A stretch of DNA of 64,000 nt from the NCBI RefSeq assembly GCF_022701295.1, contig NZ_CP033204.1, forward strand, positions 1,550,001 through 1,614,000, in the 5' to 3' direction. Below the pieces are notes generated by a model. It did no database searches and was not told the DNA's origin. It was given only the letters and a program-made list of their open reading frames with translations. The first letter of the stretch is position 1. Each line of letters begins with the position of its first letter. Below are positions 43,609 through 52,800 of the stretch, piece by piece. A program made the translations under genes and the position numbers. The stretch comes from Sphingopyxis sp. YF1 (lineage in GTDB: Bacteria; Pseudomonadota; Alphaproteobacteria; Sphingomonadales; Sphingomonadaceae).

Positions 43609-44484
43609 ATGCCGCGCAACAGTAACTTTTCCGCCGCTATTGCCGTCGACCGGCCCGCCGTCGCGGCGTCGCCGCTGGTGGTTTCGCTCGCGCATGCCGG
43701 ACGTATCTATCCACCCGAAATCCTGGCGGCCGCCCGCGCGGCTCCAGCGGATCTCGAACGCCTCGAAGACAGCTGGTCCGACCTGATCGCCGCGCGCGCG
43801 GGCGAAGCGGGCGCAACGCGGGTGCAGGCGCTGTGGGCGCGCGCCGTCGCCGACTGCAACCGCGGCGAGGGGCAGATGGCACCCGGCGAGGTCGCCCCCG
43901 CGCTGCGGGCGCAATTTTCGGCGCCGGGGCGCAAGGAACGCGCCGGTCTGGGGGTCGTGCCGACGCGGCTCGCCGACGTCGGCCCCTTGTGGAAAAAACC
44001 GGTCGATCGCGCTGCGCTCGCCTGGCGCCTCGATTCGCTGCACCGGCCTTTTCACGAGGCGCTGGCGCAGGCGCTCGAATCGGCGCGGAGACGCTTCGGG
44101 CACGCGATCCTGATCGATCTGCACAGCATGCCGTCGATTCCCGTCGGGCAGGCGGGGCATGGCGCGCGCGTCGTCATCGGCGACCGATTCGGCGACACCG
44201 CCGACGCCTGGCTGGTCGACCGCGTCGTTGCCGCGGCCGAAGCGCTGGGCGTTCCCGTGTCGCTTAACCAGCCCTATGCCGGCGGCCATATCGTGCGGAC
44301 GCACGGTCGCCCCGAACAAGGGGTGCATGCGGTTCAGATCGAGATCGATCGCAGTCTGTATCTGCGGCGTGACCGGTCGCCCGACCTCCCGCGAATCGCG
44401 CCGCTCGCCGAATGGTTCCGCGCCCTGCTGGCCGATCTCGCGACGGCGTGGCCCGGTGCGGCGCAGGCCGAAGCCGCCGAATAA
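43609..44484 (+). CDS. N-formylglutamate amidohydrolase family protein (HutG paralogue)
   Basis: A 291-residue member of the N-formylglutamate amidohydrolase family, distant from the HutG in the hut operon. Landmarks: VVSLAHAGRIYPPE, ERLEDSWSDLIA, VADCNRGEGQMAP, LHRPFHEALAQALESA, ILIDLHSMPS and a C-terminal HAVQIEIDRSLYLR. ATG 43609 is preferred; a TTG six bases earlier is also in frame. It lies next to cpdR rather than with hut genes, so it may not act in histidine breakdown. Its true substrate is unknown. Confidence 0.88.
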   Translation: MPRNSNFSAAIAVDRPAVAASPLVVSLAHAGRIYPPEILAAARAAPADLERLEDSWSDLIAARAGEAGATRVQALWARAVADCNRGEGQMAPGEVAPALRAQFSAPGRKERAGLGVVPTRLADVGPLWKKPVDRAALAWRLDSLHRPFHEALAQALESARRRFGHAILIDLHSMPSIPVGQAGHGARVVIGDRFGDTADAWLVDRVVAAAEALGVPVSLNQPYAGGHIVRTHGRPEQGVHAVQIEIDRSLYLRRDRSPDLPRIAPLAEWFRALLADLATAWPGAAQAEAAE

Positions 44485-44515
44485 AAAAACCACCCCGTAC
44501 CGAAGTACGAGGTGG
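44484..44515 (-). terminator. Leftward rho-independent terminator
   Basis: On the minus strand an 11-bp stem (CCACCTCGTAC with GTACGGGGTGG, one non-Watson-Crick pair) with a TTCG-type loop is followed directly by a run of seven T. It faces transcripts coming from the tRNA-Pro side; the plus side has no T-run. Confidence 0.8.
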
Positions 44516-44600
44516 CCAGGGTCCAGGGAGGACGCGCCCACGCCTCTCGGCAGGGCACTCGCCGCAATGGAAAGGGGGAAAACCACAGCGGCGTGACACC
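44484..44600 (-). ncRNA. Candidate small RNA downstream of tRNA-Pro
   Basis: Between tRNA-Pro and the leftward terminator lie about 140 bases without a credible gene. On the minus strand this is structured: ACACC-TAGATT-GGTGT opens it, then CGTCCTCCCTGG, which could pair with Shine-Dalgarno sequences, then the terminator stem. It could be an independent sRNA or the 3' trailer of the tRNA transcript. The 5' end is not determinable. Confidence 0.35.
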
Positions 44601-44652
44601 AATCTAGGTGTTCCGCGCGCGGCTTACAAGGGGTGTTGATTGCAAAAGAAAC

Positions 44653-44729
44653 TGGTCGGGGAGAGAGGATTCGAACCTCCGGCCCCTGCCTCCCGAAGAC
44701 AGTGCTCTACCAGGCTGAGCTACTCCCCG
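44653..44729 (-). tRNA. tRNA-Pro(CGG)
   Basis: The minus strand folds as a 77-nt tRNA. The acceptor CGGGGAG pairs with CTCCCCG, the D arm contains AGCTCAGCCTGGTAGAGC, the anticodon loop is TTCGGGA (anticodon CGG, proline), and the T arm contains GTTCGAATCC. CCA is encoded. Confidence 0.96.
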
Positions 44730-44996
44730 ACCGATCTTTGCGAGCGACCCGAGGGGCGCCGCGAAGGCAGGGCGGTCCTCTAGACGCGCATTCGGCGAAC
44801 ATCAAGCGCCAATCGGCACAGCCCGCAACATTGCCGATTCCGGAGCAATCCGGCACTCGGGACAGCGAAATGTTCTGCCGTGTGCGTCGCAGCCGGATCG
44901 TGGTTCGCGAGCGCTCGACGCCCGGCAGGGCGCGACTCACCTTGCCGCGCCGTTGTGCGCGGCCTAGCAATATGAACCGAGCGACGGGAGCGAATC

Positions 44997-45932
44997 TTGC
45001 CTGAGTCCATCCACTATGAACTCCAGTATCTCGACCTGATGCGCCGCATCTGGGTCGAGGGCGACGAGCGCATCGACCGCACCGGAGTCGGCACCCGTTC
45101 GCTGTTCGGCGAGACGATGCGATTCTCGCTCGGGGACGATGCGATCCCGTTGCTGACCACCAAGCGCGTCTACTGGAAAACCGCGCTGCGCGAGATGCTG
45201 TGGTTTCTAACCGGCGACACCAACATCCGCTCGCTGGTGTCGCAGGGGGTGCGAATCTGGACCGACTGGCCGCTCGAAAAATATCGCAAGGCGACGGGCG
45301 ACGATATCAGCGCCGAGGATTTCGAGGCACGAATCATCGCCGACGATGATTTCGCGGCGAAATGGGGCGATCTGGGTCCCGTCTACGGCCATCAGTGGGT
45401 CAACTGGCCGCGCTACGAGCCGGCGGGCGAGGGGTTGTTTCGCCGTGCCGCGCAGGGGCACAACCAGATTGCCGCGCTGGTCGACTCGCTGAAGAACAAC
45501 CCCGGATCGCGGCGCCATATCTTCACCGGCTGGAACGTCGCCGATCTCGACCGCATGGCGCTGCCGCCGTGCCACATGACCTACCAGTTCCACGTCCGCA
45601 GCGACGGCGGCCTGTCGTGCCTTTTGTTCCAGCGGTCGTGCGACCTCGGGCTCGGCTTTGCCTTCAACATCTTCGAGGCGGCGCTGCTGACGCGCATGCT
45701 CGCCGAGCAGACGGGGCTGCACGCGCACGAGGTCGTGTGGACCGGCGGCGATGTCCATCTCTACCTGAACCACGCCGACCTGGTCGAACAGCAGCTGGCG
45801 CGCATTCCGGCGGGTGCGCCGAAGCTGCGCATCCTGCGCCGTCCCGCGAGCATTTTCGACTATCGGTTCGAGGATTTCGCGGTCGAGGCCTACGCGCCGC
45901 AGACGCATATCGCGGCGCCCGTAGCGGTCTGA
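44997..45932 (+). CDS. thyA: Thymidylate synthase
   Basis: A 311-residue thymidylate synthase that methylates dUMP to dTMP with methylene-tetrahydrofolate. The nucleophile Cys is in MALPPCHMTYQFHV. Also seen are the N-terminal YLDLMRRIWVEGDERIDRTGVGTRS, REMLWFLTGDTN, GDLGPVYGHQWVNW, RSCDLGLGFAFNI (dUMP contacts) and GGDVHLYLNHADLV. TTG 44997 is the start, supported by GGGAG upstream and the family's normal opening. An insert of some 35 residues after the GVRIWTDWP segment lengthens it relative to the 264-residue E. coli enzyme. It stands alone. Confidence 0.96.
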   Translation: MPESIHYELQYLDLMRRIWVEGDERIDRTGVGTRSLFGETMRFSLGDDAIPLLTTKRVYWKTALREMLWFLTGDTNIRSLVSQGVRIWTDWPLEKYRKATGDDISAEDFEARIIADDDFAAKWGDLGPVYGHQWVNWPRYEPAGEGLFRRAAQGHNQIAALVDSLKNNPGSRRHIFTGWNVADLDRMALPPCHMTYQFHVRSDGGLSCLLFQRSCDLGLGFAFNIFEAALLTRMLAEQTGLHAHEVVWTGGDVHLYLNHADLVEQQLARIPAGAPKLRILRRPASIFDYRFEDFAVEAYAPQTHIAAPVAV

Positions 45933-46029
45933 AGCCCGGCGTTGCATTGCCTTGGCGACTGTAATAATATGTCGCCACGTTGAAATATAACTAAACGGCG
46001 CGACGATTCGCGCCCGAAGGGATGAAGAT

Positions 46030-47340
46030 ATGCCCGAGACGCCCCCCAAGGCGAATCCGGGGCGCCCGGCGAGCAATCTGCCGCCGTTGTCGCTCCATAT
46101 TCCCGAACCGCGCTACCGCCCCGGGGACACCCCCGATTTCGGAGACATCGATGTCCCCGCGGTCGACGCGACGCCGCGTCCGAGCGAGGATACCCGGCCC
46201 GATGCGATGCGCGACATGTGCTACGGTCTCGTCCGCGTGCTCGATTTCGACGGGGTGGCGAAGGGGCCGTGGGACCCGAAGCTGAGCGCCGAGCGGTTGC
46301 GGACGATGTTGCGCACGATGATGCTGGTACGCGCGTTCGACGATCGCATGTTCCGGGCCCAGCGGCAGGGCAAGACCAGCTTCTACATGAAATGCACCGG
46401 CGAGGAGGCGACCTCGGTCGCTTCGACGATGGCGATCGACCGGTCGGACATGTGCTTCCCCAGCTATCGTCAGCAGGGCATCCTGATCGCGCGCGACTAT
46501 CCGCTGATCCAGATGATGAACCAGATCTATTCGAACCGCGGCGACCATCTGCTCGGGCGTCAGCTGCCGATCATGTATTCGGCGCCCGAACATGGCTTCT
46601 TCAGCGTGTCGGGCAACCTCGCGACGCAATATCCGCAGGCGGTGGGCTGGGCGATGGCCTCGGCATCGAAGGGCGACAGCCGCATCGCGACCGTCTGGTG
46701 CGGCGAGGGGTCGTCAGCCGAAGGCGACTTCCACTCGGCGCTGACCTTTGCCACCGTCTACAACGCGCCGGTGATCTTCAACGTCGTCAACAACCAGTGG
46801 GCGATCTCCAGCTTCTCGGGCTTTGCCGGCGGCGAGCGTACGACCTTTGCGGCGCGCGCCGTGGGCTATGGCATCGCCGGGCTGCGCGTCGACGGCAATG
46901 ATCCGCTCGCGGTCTATGCCGCGACTGCGTGGGCGGCCGATCGCGCGCGCACGAACAACGGCCCGACCTTGATCGAGCATTTCACCTATCGCAGCGAAGG
47001 GCACAGCACGTCGGACGACCCGAGCGCCTATCGCGCCGCGGACGAGGCGACCGCATGGCCGTTCGGCGATCCGATCGCACGGTTGAAGCAGCATCTGGTC
47101 GCGCTCGGCGAGTGGGACGAAGAACGCCACGCCGCGCAGGCCAGGGAGCTCGACGATCTGGTCAAGGCGACCCAGAAGCAATCGGAAAAGCTCGGTATTC
47201 TCGGGCACGGCATGCACCAGCCGTTCGAGACGATGTTCCAGGACGTGTTCGAGGAGATGCCCTGGCACCTCAAGGAACAGTGCGCACAGATGCTCGCCGA
47301 GCAAGAGGCCAAGTTCGGCCCCAACTGGAAGCCCGAATGA
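46030..47340 (+). CDS. bkdA1: Branched-chain 2-oxoacid dehydrogenase E1 alpha subunit
   Basis: A 436-residue thiamine-diphosphate-dependent E1 alpha subunit of the 2-oxoisovalerate (branched-chain 2-oxoacid) dehydrogenase complex. The first 90 residues form the long N-terminal segment of the bacterial BCKDH type (PPLSLHIPEPRYRPGD). Core motifs: MMLVRAFDDRMFRAQRQGKTSFYMKCTGEEA, PSYRQQGILIARDY, and the ThDP-binding GEGSSAEGDFHSAL near residue 230 followed by VVNNQWAISS. The E1 beta start overlaps its stop. The complex oxidises the keto acids of Val, Leu and Ile. Confidence 0.94.
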   Translation: MPETPPKANPGRPASNLPPLSLHIPEPRYRPGDTPDFGDIDVPAVDATPRPSEDTRPDAMRDMCYGLVRVLDFDGVAKGPWDPKLSAERLRTMLRTMMLVRAFDDRMFRAQRQGKTSFYMKCTGEEATSVASTMAIDRSDMCFPSYRQQGILIARDYPLIQMMNQIYSNRGDHLLGRQLPIMYSAPEHGFFSVSGNLATQYPQAVGWAMASASKGDSRIATVWCGEGSSAEGDFHSALTFATVYNAPVIFNVVNNQWAISSFSGFAGGERTTFAARAVGYGIAGLRVDGNDPLAVYAATAWAADRARTNNGPTLIEHFTYRSEGHSTSDDPSAYRAADEATAWPFGDPIARLKQHLVALGEWDEERHAAQARELDDLVKATQKQSEKLGILGHGMHQPFETMFQDVFEEMPWHLKEQCAQMLAEQEAKFGPNWKPE

Positions 47341-48377
47341 TGAGCGTTGAGACCCAAACCGCCACGAAAACCATGAACATGATCGAGGCGATCAACAGCG
47401 CCATGGACGTCATGCTCGAACGCGACCTCAACACGGTGGTGATGGGCGAGGACGTCGGCTTTTTCGGCGGCGTGTTCCGCGCGACCGCGGGCCTCCAGAA
47501 AAAGCATGGCAAGACCCGGGTGTTCGACACCCCGATCAACGAATGCGGCATCATCGGCGTCGCGGTCGGCATGGGCGCCTATGGCCTGCGCCCGGTCCCA
47601 GAAATCCAGTTCGCCGACTATATCTATCCGGGGCTCGACCAACTCGTCAGCGAAGCCGCGCGGCTGCGTTACCGTTCGGCAAACGACTATATCTGCCCGA
47701 TGACGGTGCGCACGCCCTTCGGCGGCGGCATCTTCGGCGGCCAGACGCACAGCCAGTCACCCGAAAGCATCATGACGCACATCTGCGGCGTGAAGACGGT
47801 GATCCCGTCGAACCCCTATGACGCCAAGGGGCTGCTGATCGCGGCGATCGAGGACAATGACCCCGTCGTCTTCCTCGAACCCAAGCGCATCTACAACGGC
47901 CCCTTCAGCGGCTATTACGACCGCCCGGTCGAGCCCTGGTCGAAGCATGACGCGAGTGCGGTGCCCGAGGGCTATTACCGCATCGACCTCGGCAAGGCCG
48001 CGACCGTGCGCGAGGGCGAGGCGCTGACGATCCTCGCCTATGGCACGATGGTCCACGTCACGCGGACGATCGTCGAGGAAATGGGCATCGACGCCGAGAT
48101 CATCGACCTGCGCACCCTGCTGCCGCTCGACATGGACGCGATCGAGGCGTCGGTGAAAAAGACCGGCCGCTGCCTGATCATCCACGAAGCGACGCGCACC
48201 TCGGGCTTCGGCGCCGAACTCGCGGCGCTCGTGCAGGAGCGCTGCTTCTACCATCTCGAGGCGCCCGTCGAACGCGTCACCGGCTTCGACACTCCGTACC
48301 CGCACAGCCTCGAATGGGCCTATTTCCCCGGCCCGGTGCGCATCGCGACCGCGCTCACCAAAATCTTGAAGGACTGA
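47337..48377 (+). CDS. bkdA2: Branched-chain 2-oxoacid dehydrogenase E1 beta subunit
   Basis: A 346-residue E1 beta subunit, a transketolase-like pyrimidine-binding and C-terminal domain protein. It shows MIEAINSAMDVMLERDLNTVVMGEDVG with the catalytic Glu, TPINECGIIGVAVGMG, VPEIQFADYIYPG, MTVRTPFGGGIFGGQTHSQS and the C-terminal EIIDLRTLLPLDMD. ATG 47337 overlaps the E1 alpha stop by 4 bp; the adjacent ATG 47340 is an alternative. It forms the heterotetramer with the preceding gene product and precedes E2 by 5 bp. Confidence 0.95.
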   Translation: MMSVETQTATKTMNMIEAINSAMDVMLERDLNTVVMGEDVGFFGGVFRATAGLQKKHGKTRVFDTPINECGIIGVAVGMGAYGLRPVPEIQFADYIYPGLDQLVSEAARLRYRSANDYICPMTVRTPFGGGIFGGQTHSQSPESIMTHICGVKTVIPSNPYDAKGLLIAAIEDNDPVVFLEPKRIYNGPFSGYYDRPVEPWSKHDASAVPEGYYRIDLGKAATVREGEALTILAYGTMVHVTRTIVEEMGIDAEIIDLRTLLPLDMDAIEASVKKTGRCLIIHEATRTSGFGAELAALVQERCFYHLEAPVERVTGFDTPYPHSLEWAYFPGPVRIATALTKILKD

Positions 48378-48382
48378 CGCAA

Positions 48383-49696
48383 ATGGCCCGCTATTCATTC
48401 CGTCTGCCCGACATCGGCGAAGGCATCGCTGAGGCCGAAATCGTCGCCTGGCATGTCAAGATCGGCGAGCGCGTCGAGGAAGATGCGCAGCTTGCCGACA
48501 TGATGACCGACAAGGCGACCGTCGAAATGGAATCGCCCGTGTCGGGGATCGTCGTCGAACTCGCGGGCGAGGTCGGCGACCTGATCCCGATCGGCTCGAC
48601 GCTCGCGGTGATCGAGACCGACGGCGACGGCGAGGTCGAAGCGCCGCCGGCCGATACGCCGGTCGAAGAAGACATCGTCGCGGAAACCCCGGGCGCCGAG
48701 GAAGTTTCGGTGGCCGACGCCGCCGCGCCGACACCCCAACCCGTTCGCCCTGAGCCTGTCGAAGGGCCGTCCTTGTCTTCGACCGTTGAACAGAAGGACG
48801 GGGCTTCGACAAGCTCAGCCCGAGCGGAGCATGGGAAGACTGTCCTCGCATCCCCCGCCGTCCGCGCCCGCGCCAGGGATCTCGGCGTCGACCTCGGTCA
48901 GGTCCACGCCGAAGGCGACCGCATCCGCCACGCCGACCTCGACGCCTTCCTGCGCTACAGCGGCGGGCAGGGCTATCACGCCCCCGGCGCCAGCCGCGCG
49001 CGCGCCGACGAACCGATCAAGGTCATCGGCATGCGCCGCAAGATCGCCGAGAATATGGCGGCGTCGAAGCGCGCGATTCCGCACTTCACCTATGTCGAGG
49101 AAATGGACGTCACCGCGCTCGAGGATATGCGCGCCGACCTCAACGCCAACCGCGGCGGACGGCCCAAGCTGACCATGCTGCCCTTCCTGATCGTTGCGAT
49201 CTGCCGCACCATCCCGCAGTTCCCGATGATCAACGCGCGCTACGACGACGAGGGCGGCGTGGTCACGCGCTACGGCGCGGTGCATCTGGGCATGGCGACG
49301 CAGACCGACGCGGGGTTGATGGTCCCGGTGATCCGCGACGCGCAGGACAAGAATGTCTGGCAGCTCGCGAGCGAAATCAGCCGCCTCGCCGAAGCCGCGC
49401 GCACCGGCAAGGCGAAGGTCGAGGAGCTGACCGGCGGCACGCTCACCGTCACCTCGCTCGGCCCGCTCGGCGGCATCGCGACGACCCCGGTGATCAACCG
49501 GCCCGAGGTCGCGATCATCGGCCCGAACAAGATCGTCGAGCGTCCGGTCTTCGACGGCGACGAGATCCGCCGCGCCAAGCTGATGAACCTGTCGATCAGC
49601 TGCGACCACCGCGTCGTCGATGGCTGGGATGCCGCGAGCTATGTGCAGGCGCTCAAGAAGCTGATCGAGACCCCGGTCCTGCTGTTCGCGGATTGA
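48383..49696 (+). CDS. bkdB: Branched-chain 2-oxoacid dehydrogenase E2 (dihydrolipoyl acyltransferase)
   Basis: A 437-residue E2 core of the complex. The N-terminal lipoyl domain (residues 1-80) reads YSFRLPDIGEGIAEAEIVAWHV, with the lipoyl Lys in MTDKATVEM. A linker, about residues 90-155, contains an in-frame palindromic insertion (see repeat at 48741-48830). The peripheral subunit-binding domain starts VLASPAVRARARDLGVDL. The catalytic domain, from about 205, has IGMRRKIAENMAASKRAIPHF and the active-site SISCDHRVVDGWDAA (HxxxD). No E3 gene follows; it is presumably elsewhere. Confidence 0.95.
   Translation: MARYSFRLPDIGEGIAEAEIVAWHVKIGERVEEDAQLADMMTDKATVEMESPVSGIVVELAGEVGDLIPIGSTLAVIETDGDGEVEAPPADTPVEEDIVAETPGAEEVSVADAAAPTPQPVRPEPVEGPSLSSTVEQKDGASTSSARAEHGKTVLASPAVRARARDLGVDLGQVHAEGDRIRHADLDAFLRYSGGQGYHAPGASRARADEPIKVIGMRRKIAENMAASKRAIPHFTYVEEMDVTALEDMRADLNANRGGRPKLTMLPFLIVAICRTIPQFPMINARYDDEGGVVTRYGAVHLGMATQTDAGLMVPVIRDAQDKNVWQLASEISRLAEAARTGKAKVEELTGGTLTVTSLGPLGGIATTPVINRPEVAIIGPNKIVERPVFDGDEIRRAKLMNLSISCDHRVVDGWDAASYVQALKKLIETPVLLFAD
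48741..48830. repeat. Coding palindromic repeat inside the E2 linker
   Basis: A composite inverted repeat. The outer arms CCTGAGCCTGTCGAAGGG (48749-48766) and CTTCGACAAGCTCAGCCC (48803-48820) are near-complements, with CCGTTCG and CGAGCGG flanks. An inner arm pair CCGTCCTT / AAGGACGG folds the centre. It stays in frame and encodes a PVRPEPVEGPSLSS...GASTSSARAE peptide. This is the common sphingomonad intergenic repeat, here placed within a gene between the lipoyl and subunit-binding domains. Confidence 0.85.
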
Positions 49697-49702
49697 AACC
49701 AA

Positions 49703-49838
49703 ATCCTCCCTGCCGCGAAGCGGTGGGGAGGGGGACCGCTCGCGAAGCGAGTGGTGGAGGGGCTGGGAACGTCGCGTTACGGCCCCTCCGTCAGCGCTTC
49801 GCGCTGCCACCTCCCCATGGCTTCGCCACAGGGAGGAT
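49703..49838. repeat. Long palindromic intergenic repeat with GAA mini-hairpins
   Basis: This 136-bp element fills the gap between the convergent E2 and DUF11 barrel genes. Its ends, ATCCTCCCTG and CAGGGAGGAT, are perfect complements. Inside are four small hairpins with GAA/TTC loops: CCGC-GAA-GCGG, CTCGC-GAA-GCGAG, CAGCGC-TTC-GCGCTG and TGGC-TTC-GCCA. The whole folds on itself around 49770. It resembles a repeated extragenic element of alphaproteobacteria and may also end both transcripts. Confidence 0.8.
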
Positions 49839-49842
49839 CGAC

Positions 49843-52800
49843 TTATAACCCCAGTCCCTGAAAGCTCGTCTGGTCGAACTTCAGCTTGAAGGTCACATAG
49901 GCCCCTGAACGCGCAAAACGGCTGTCCTCGAAATCGCGGTCGTGAAACCCTGCGAAATTATAGCCGAGCGTCACATTGGCATTTTTCATCGGCGCCAGCG
50001 TGATCGTCGGCCCGCCCGCCCAGCTCAGCGTGTCGCCGCCGGTCCCGACGCGCACCGTGCCCGACGCCCCGACGTCGACATGCTCGCCGAGACTGAAGCG
50101 GAAATCGGCGCCGAGCAGGTTCGACCAGCCCTTCACATCGTCGGCGCCGAACCGGTCGAAATTATAGCGCGTGCCCCAGAAGAGGCCGATTTCGGCGCGT
50201 TCGTACCACATGCCGTTTTCGCCGCGGTCGCCCATCGGCGTCCAGTTGAGCGACAGGCTGTTGAGCGCGCGGCGGCTCGTCGCGTCGCCGTCGATCGTCA
50301 GCGCGCCGCCGCCGATCGGCCCCGGCTGGCCGGCGATCGCGCCCCGCACCTTGTCCGAGCGGAACTCACTCTTGTTGAGCCATTGCACGCGCGATTCGGC
50401 GGGGCGGTGCGCCCAGCTCATCTCGAAGCTCATCACTTCGGTCGTCGGCACCGTGCCGCTGCCGCTCGCCCTGGCGTAGGTGAAGAGCGCACCGAGCGCG
50501 CGGCCTTCGCCGAGCTGGCGCAGCGTGCCGAGCGTCAGCCCGTAACGGTTGGCAAGCTCCCCGTCGCGATATTCGGCACGCCCGGCCAGCGTCCAGCGCT
50601 CGGTGCGGTACGTCGCGCCGGTGCTGATCGCGAGGAAATCCTCGGTCAGCGTGCCGTTCCCACCCAGGAAACCGCCCGATGCCACCGGCTGCTCGATATT
50701 GAGTACGTCGCCCGCGCGGATGCCGCCGAGCGTGCGGTTGCCGTCGACCGACAGGTCGACCGTCAGCTTCTTGCCGAGCCGCAGCGTCTGCGACAGGCCG
50801 TAGGCGGCAAAGCTGCGCGGACCATATTCGCCGATATCCTGCTGGTTCGCGGTCGCGAGCAGCCGCGCGCCGGCCCAGGGCGCAAGGTCGAAGCCCAGCC
50901 GCGCGGTGCGTGCCTTGATGCTGTCGCCATCGGCGATCTCGTAGCTGCCGACCAGGTTGACGTCGCGCGTGATCGCGAAGTGCGCGCCGAGGCGGCGGCG
51001 CGTCGGGAAATCGACGCTCGCATCCTTGCCGCCCAGCGCGAATTCGGTCTGCGCGTCGAGTTCGAGGCGCTTTTCGAACAGGCGCTGCGTCGCGCCGAAC
51101 TGGACGATGTTCGACACATTGCGCGTGCCGTCCGCCAGCCGGTCGTCGGCGTGGGTGATGCCGGCGCGCGCGACGGTGGTGCCATTGTCATATTCGGCCA
51201 GCGCGCGCGCGGCGCGGCGGCGCGATCCGACATCGAGATAATCCTCCTGCCACGCGCTGCCGGTCAGCGACAGCGTGCGCGTCGCGCGCAGCCGCGCATC
51301 GAGACCGAATTTGCGCGTGCCGTCCTCGCCGCGGTTGAGCTGGCCCGCGCCGAAGCCGGTCTGGCGCTCGCGGACATAGGCGAGCACGTCGACCGTCCGG
51401 CTGTGGTGCTCGGCTTCGACCAGCCACGCGGTCGCACGGCCCGGGGCGGCGACACTGCTGCCCGGCTTTGACGAGGCATCGCTGACCGCGATTTCGGCGC
51501 GGATTTCGGTGTCGACATTCGGGCGATAGCGCGCATCGACGCCGCCGAGATTGGTTTTGGCGTCGCTGCTCTCGTCGTGGATCATCGTCGCGCCGACGCG
51601 GAGCTGCTCGTCGTCCGACTGGTAACTGACGCGGCCACCGGCGTTGAGCACGCGCTCGCCGATGCCGTCGACCTCATATTCGGCGACGATGAACTGCGGA
51701 TCGAGTCCCGACGAGCGGCTGAGCACCGGTTCGCGGAAGCGCAGCGTGCCCGCGAAATAGTCGATGTCGTAATCGATATGGCGCGTCAGGCTGCGCGTCT
51801 CGATGATGCGCTCGCTGTGCAGCCGGTCGCGCGTCTCGATGACGATCCGCTCGCTGTTCGGCAAAATGTCCTTCGCGCCGAGCTGGTACGGCCCCGTCAG
51901 GCCATTGCCCTGGATCTCGTCGCGGCGGAAGCGGTACGGCGTGTCGGCGGCGAAGGCGGTCGCGGCGATAGTCTTGCCGCGATACTCGGCCTTTCCGCCG
52001 TTGAGTGCGCGCTGGTAGCGGGCGAGCTGGGGTTCCGAAATGCCGGTCTCGACATCGCCGAACATCGCATAGAATTGCGGGCGTTCGAGCCGCAGATAGA
52101 GCTTGCGCACCGACGCGGCGTCGTAGCGCGTTTCGTTGTGGTCGGCGTAGATGGTGTAATAGGCGCGCGGATCGATCACGCCGCCGAAGCGCGCGTCATC
52201 CTTGTCCTTGTCGCTGTCGTAAGCCAGCGTCATCAGCCATTTGCCGCGCACCCGGCCCTTCGCATAGAGCGCGAGGCGCGCGTCGCCGTTGAGATCGTCG
52301 ATCGTCTCGGCCACCGGTTCCATGCGGTCGTCGAGCGTGTTGTAGCCGATCGTGCCCGCGGCGAAGCCGACGACGGTCCACGGCCGATCGCCCGGATCGA
52401 GCCAGGTTTCGATCGTCTGGCCCCGCGTCACCTTGTCGTCGCGGAAGGCGAAGTCGATCGTCAGCGTGCCCGACGCCGTCGTGGGCTCGAGCTCGATATA
52501 GGCGATGCCGTCGTCGCCCGCGATCTTCCACACCGGCCGCGCGCGCTCGAGCCCCGACAGCTGGCGCGCCTGCTGCGCATCGGCTTCGACCGCGGGATGA
52601 TAGGGAGCGGGGACGCTGAAATCGCCGGTCAGGCCGCTGCGGATGGGCTTGCCGTCGCGGTCGGTCAGCCGCACCGCCAGCACCGGCCGCGTCACGCCGT
52701 CGGCGACCAGCACCGACTTTTCACGGATCAGCGCGGCGTGCATCGGGGTGATCGAATAGTGGACGTTGCGTTCGAGCGTTTCGACCGTGACGCCGTTCGC

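Noticed and set aside
44633-45004. 123-codon open frame on the plus strand including [13 protein letters not shown]
   Set aside because: It runs antisense through tRNA-Pro(CGG), a typical spurious annotation, and stops at the thyA start region.
48741-48830. Frameshift or assembly error in the E2 gene
   Set aside because: The frame is open on both sides with correct lipoyl and catalytic domains, and the inserted DNA is a recognisable palindrome of coherent length, so it is better read as an in-frame insertion.
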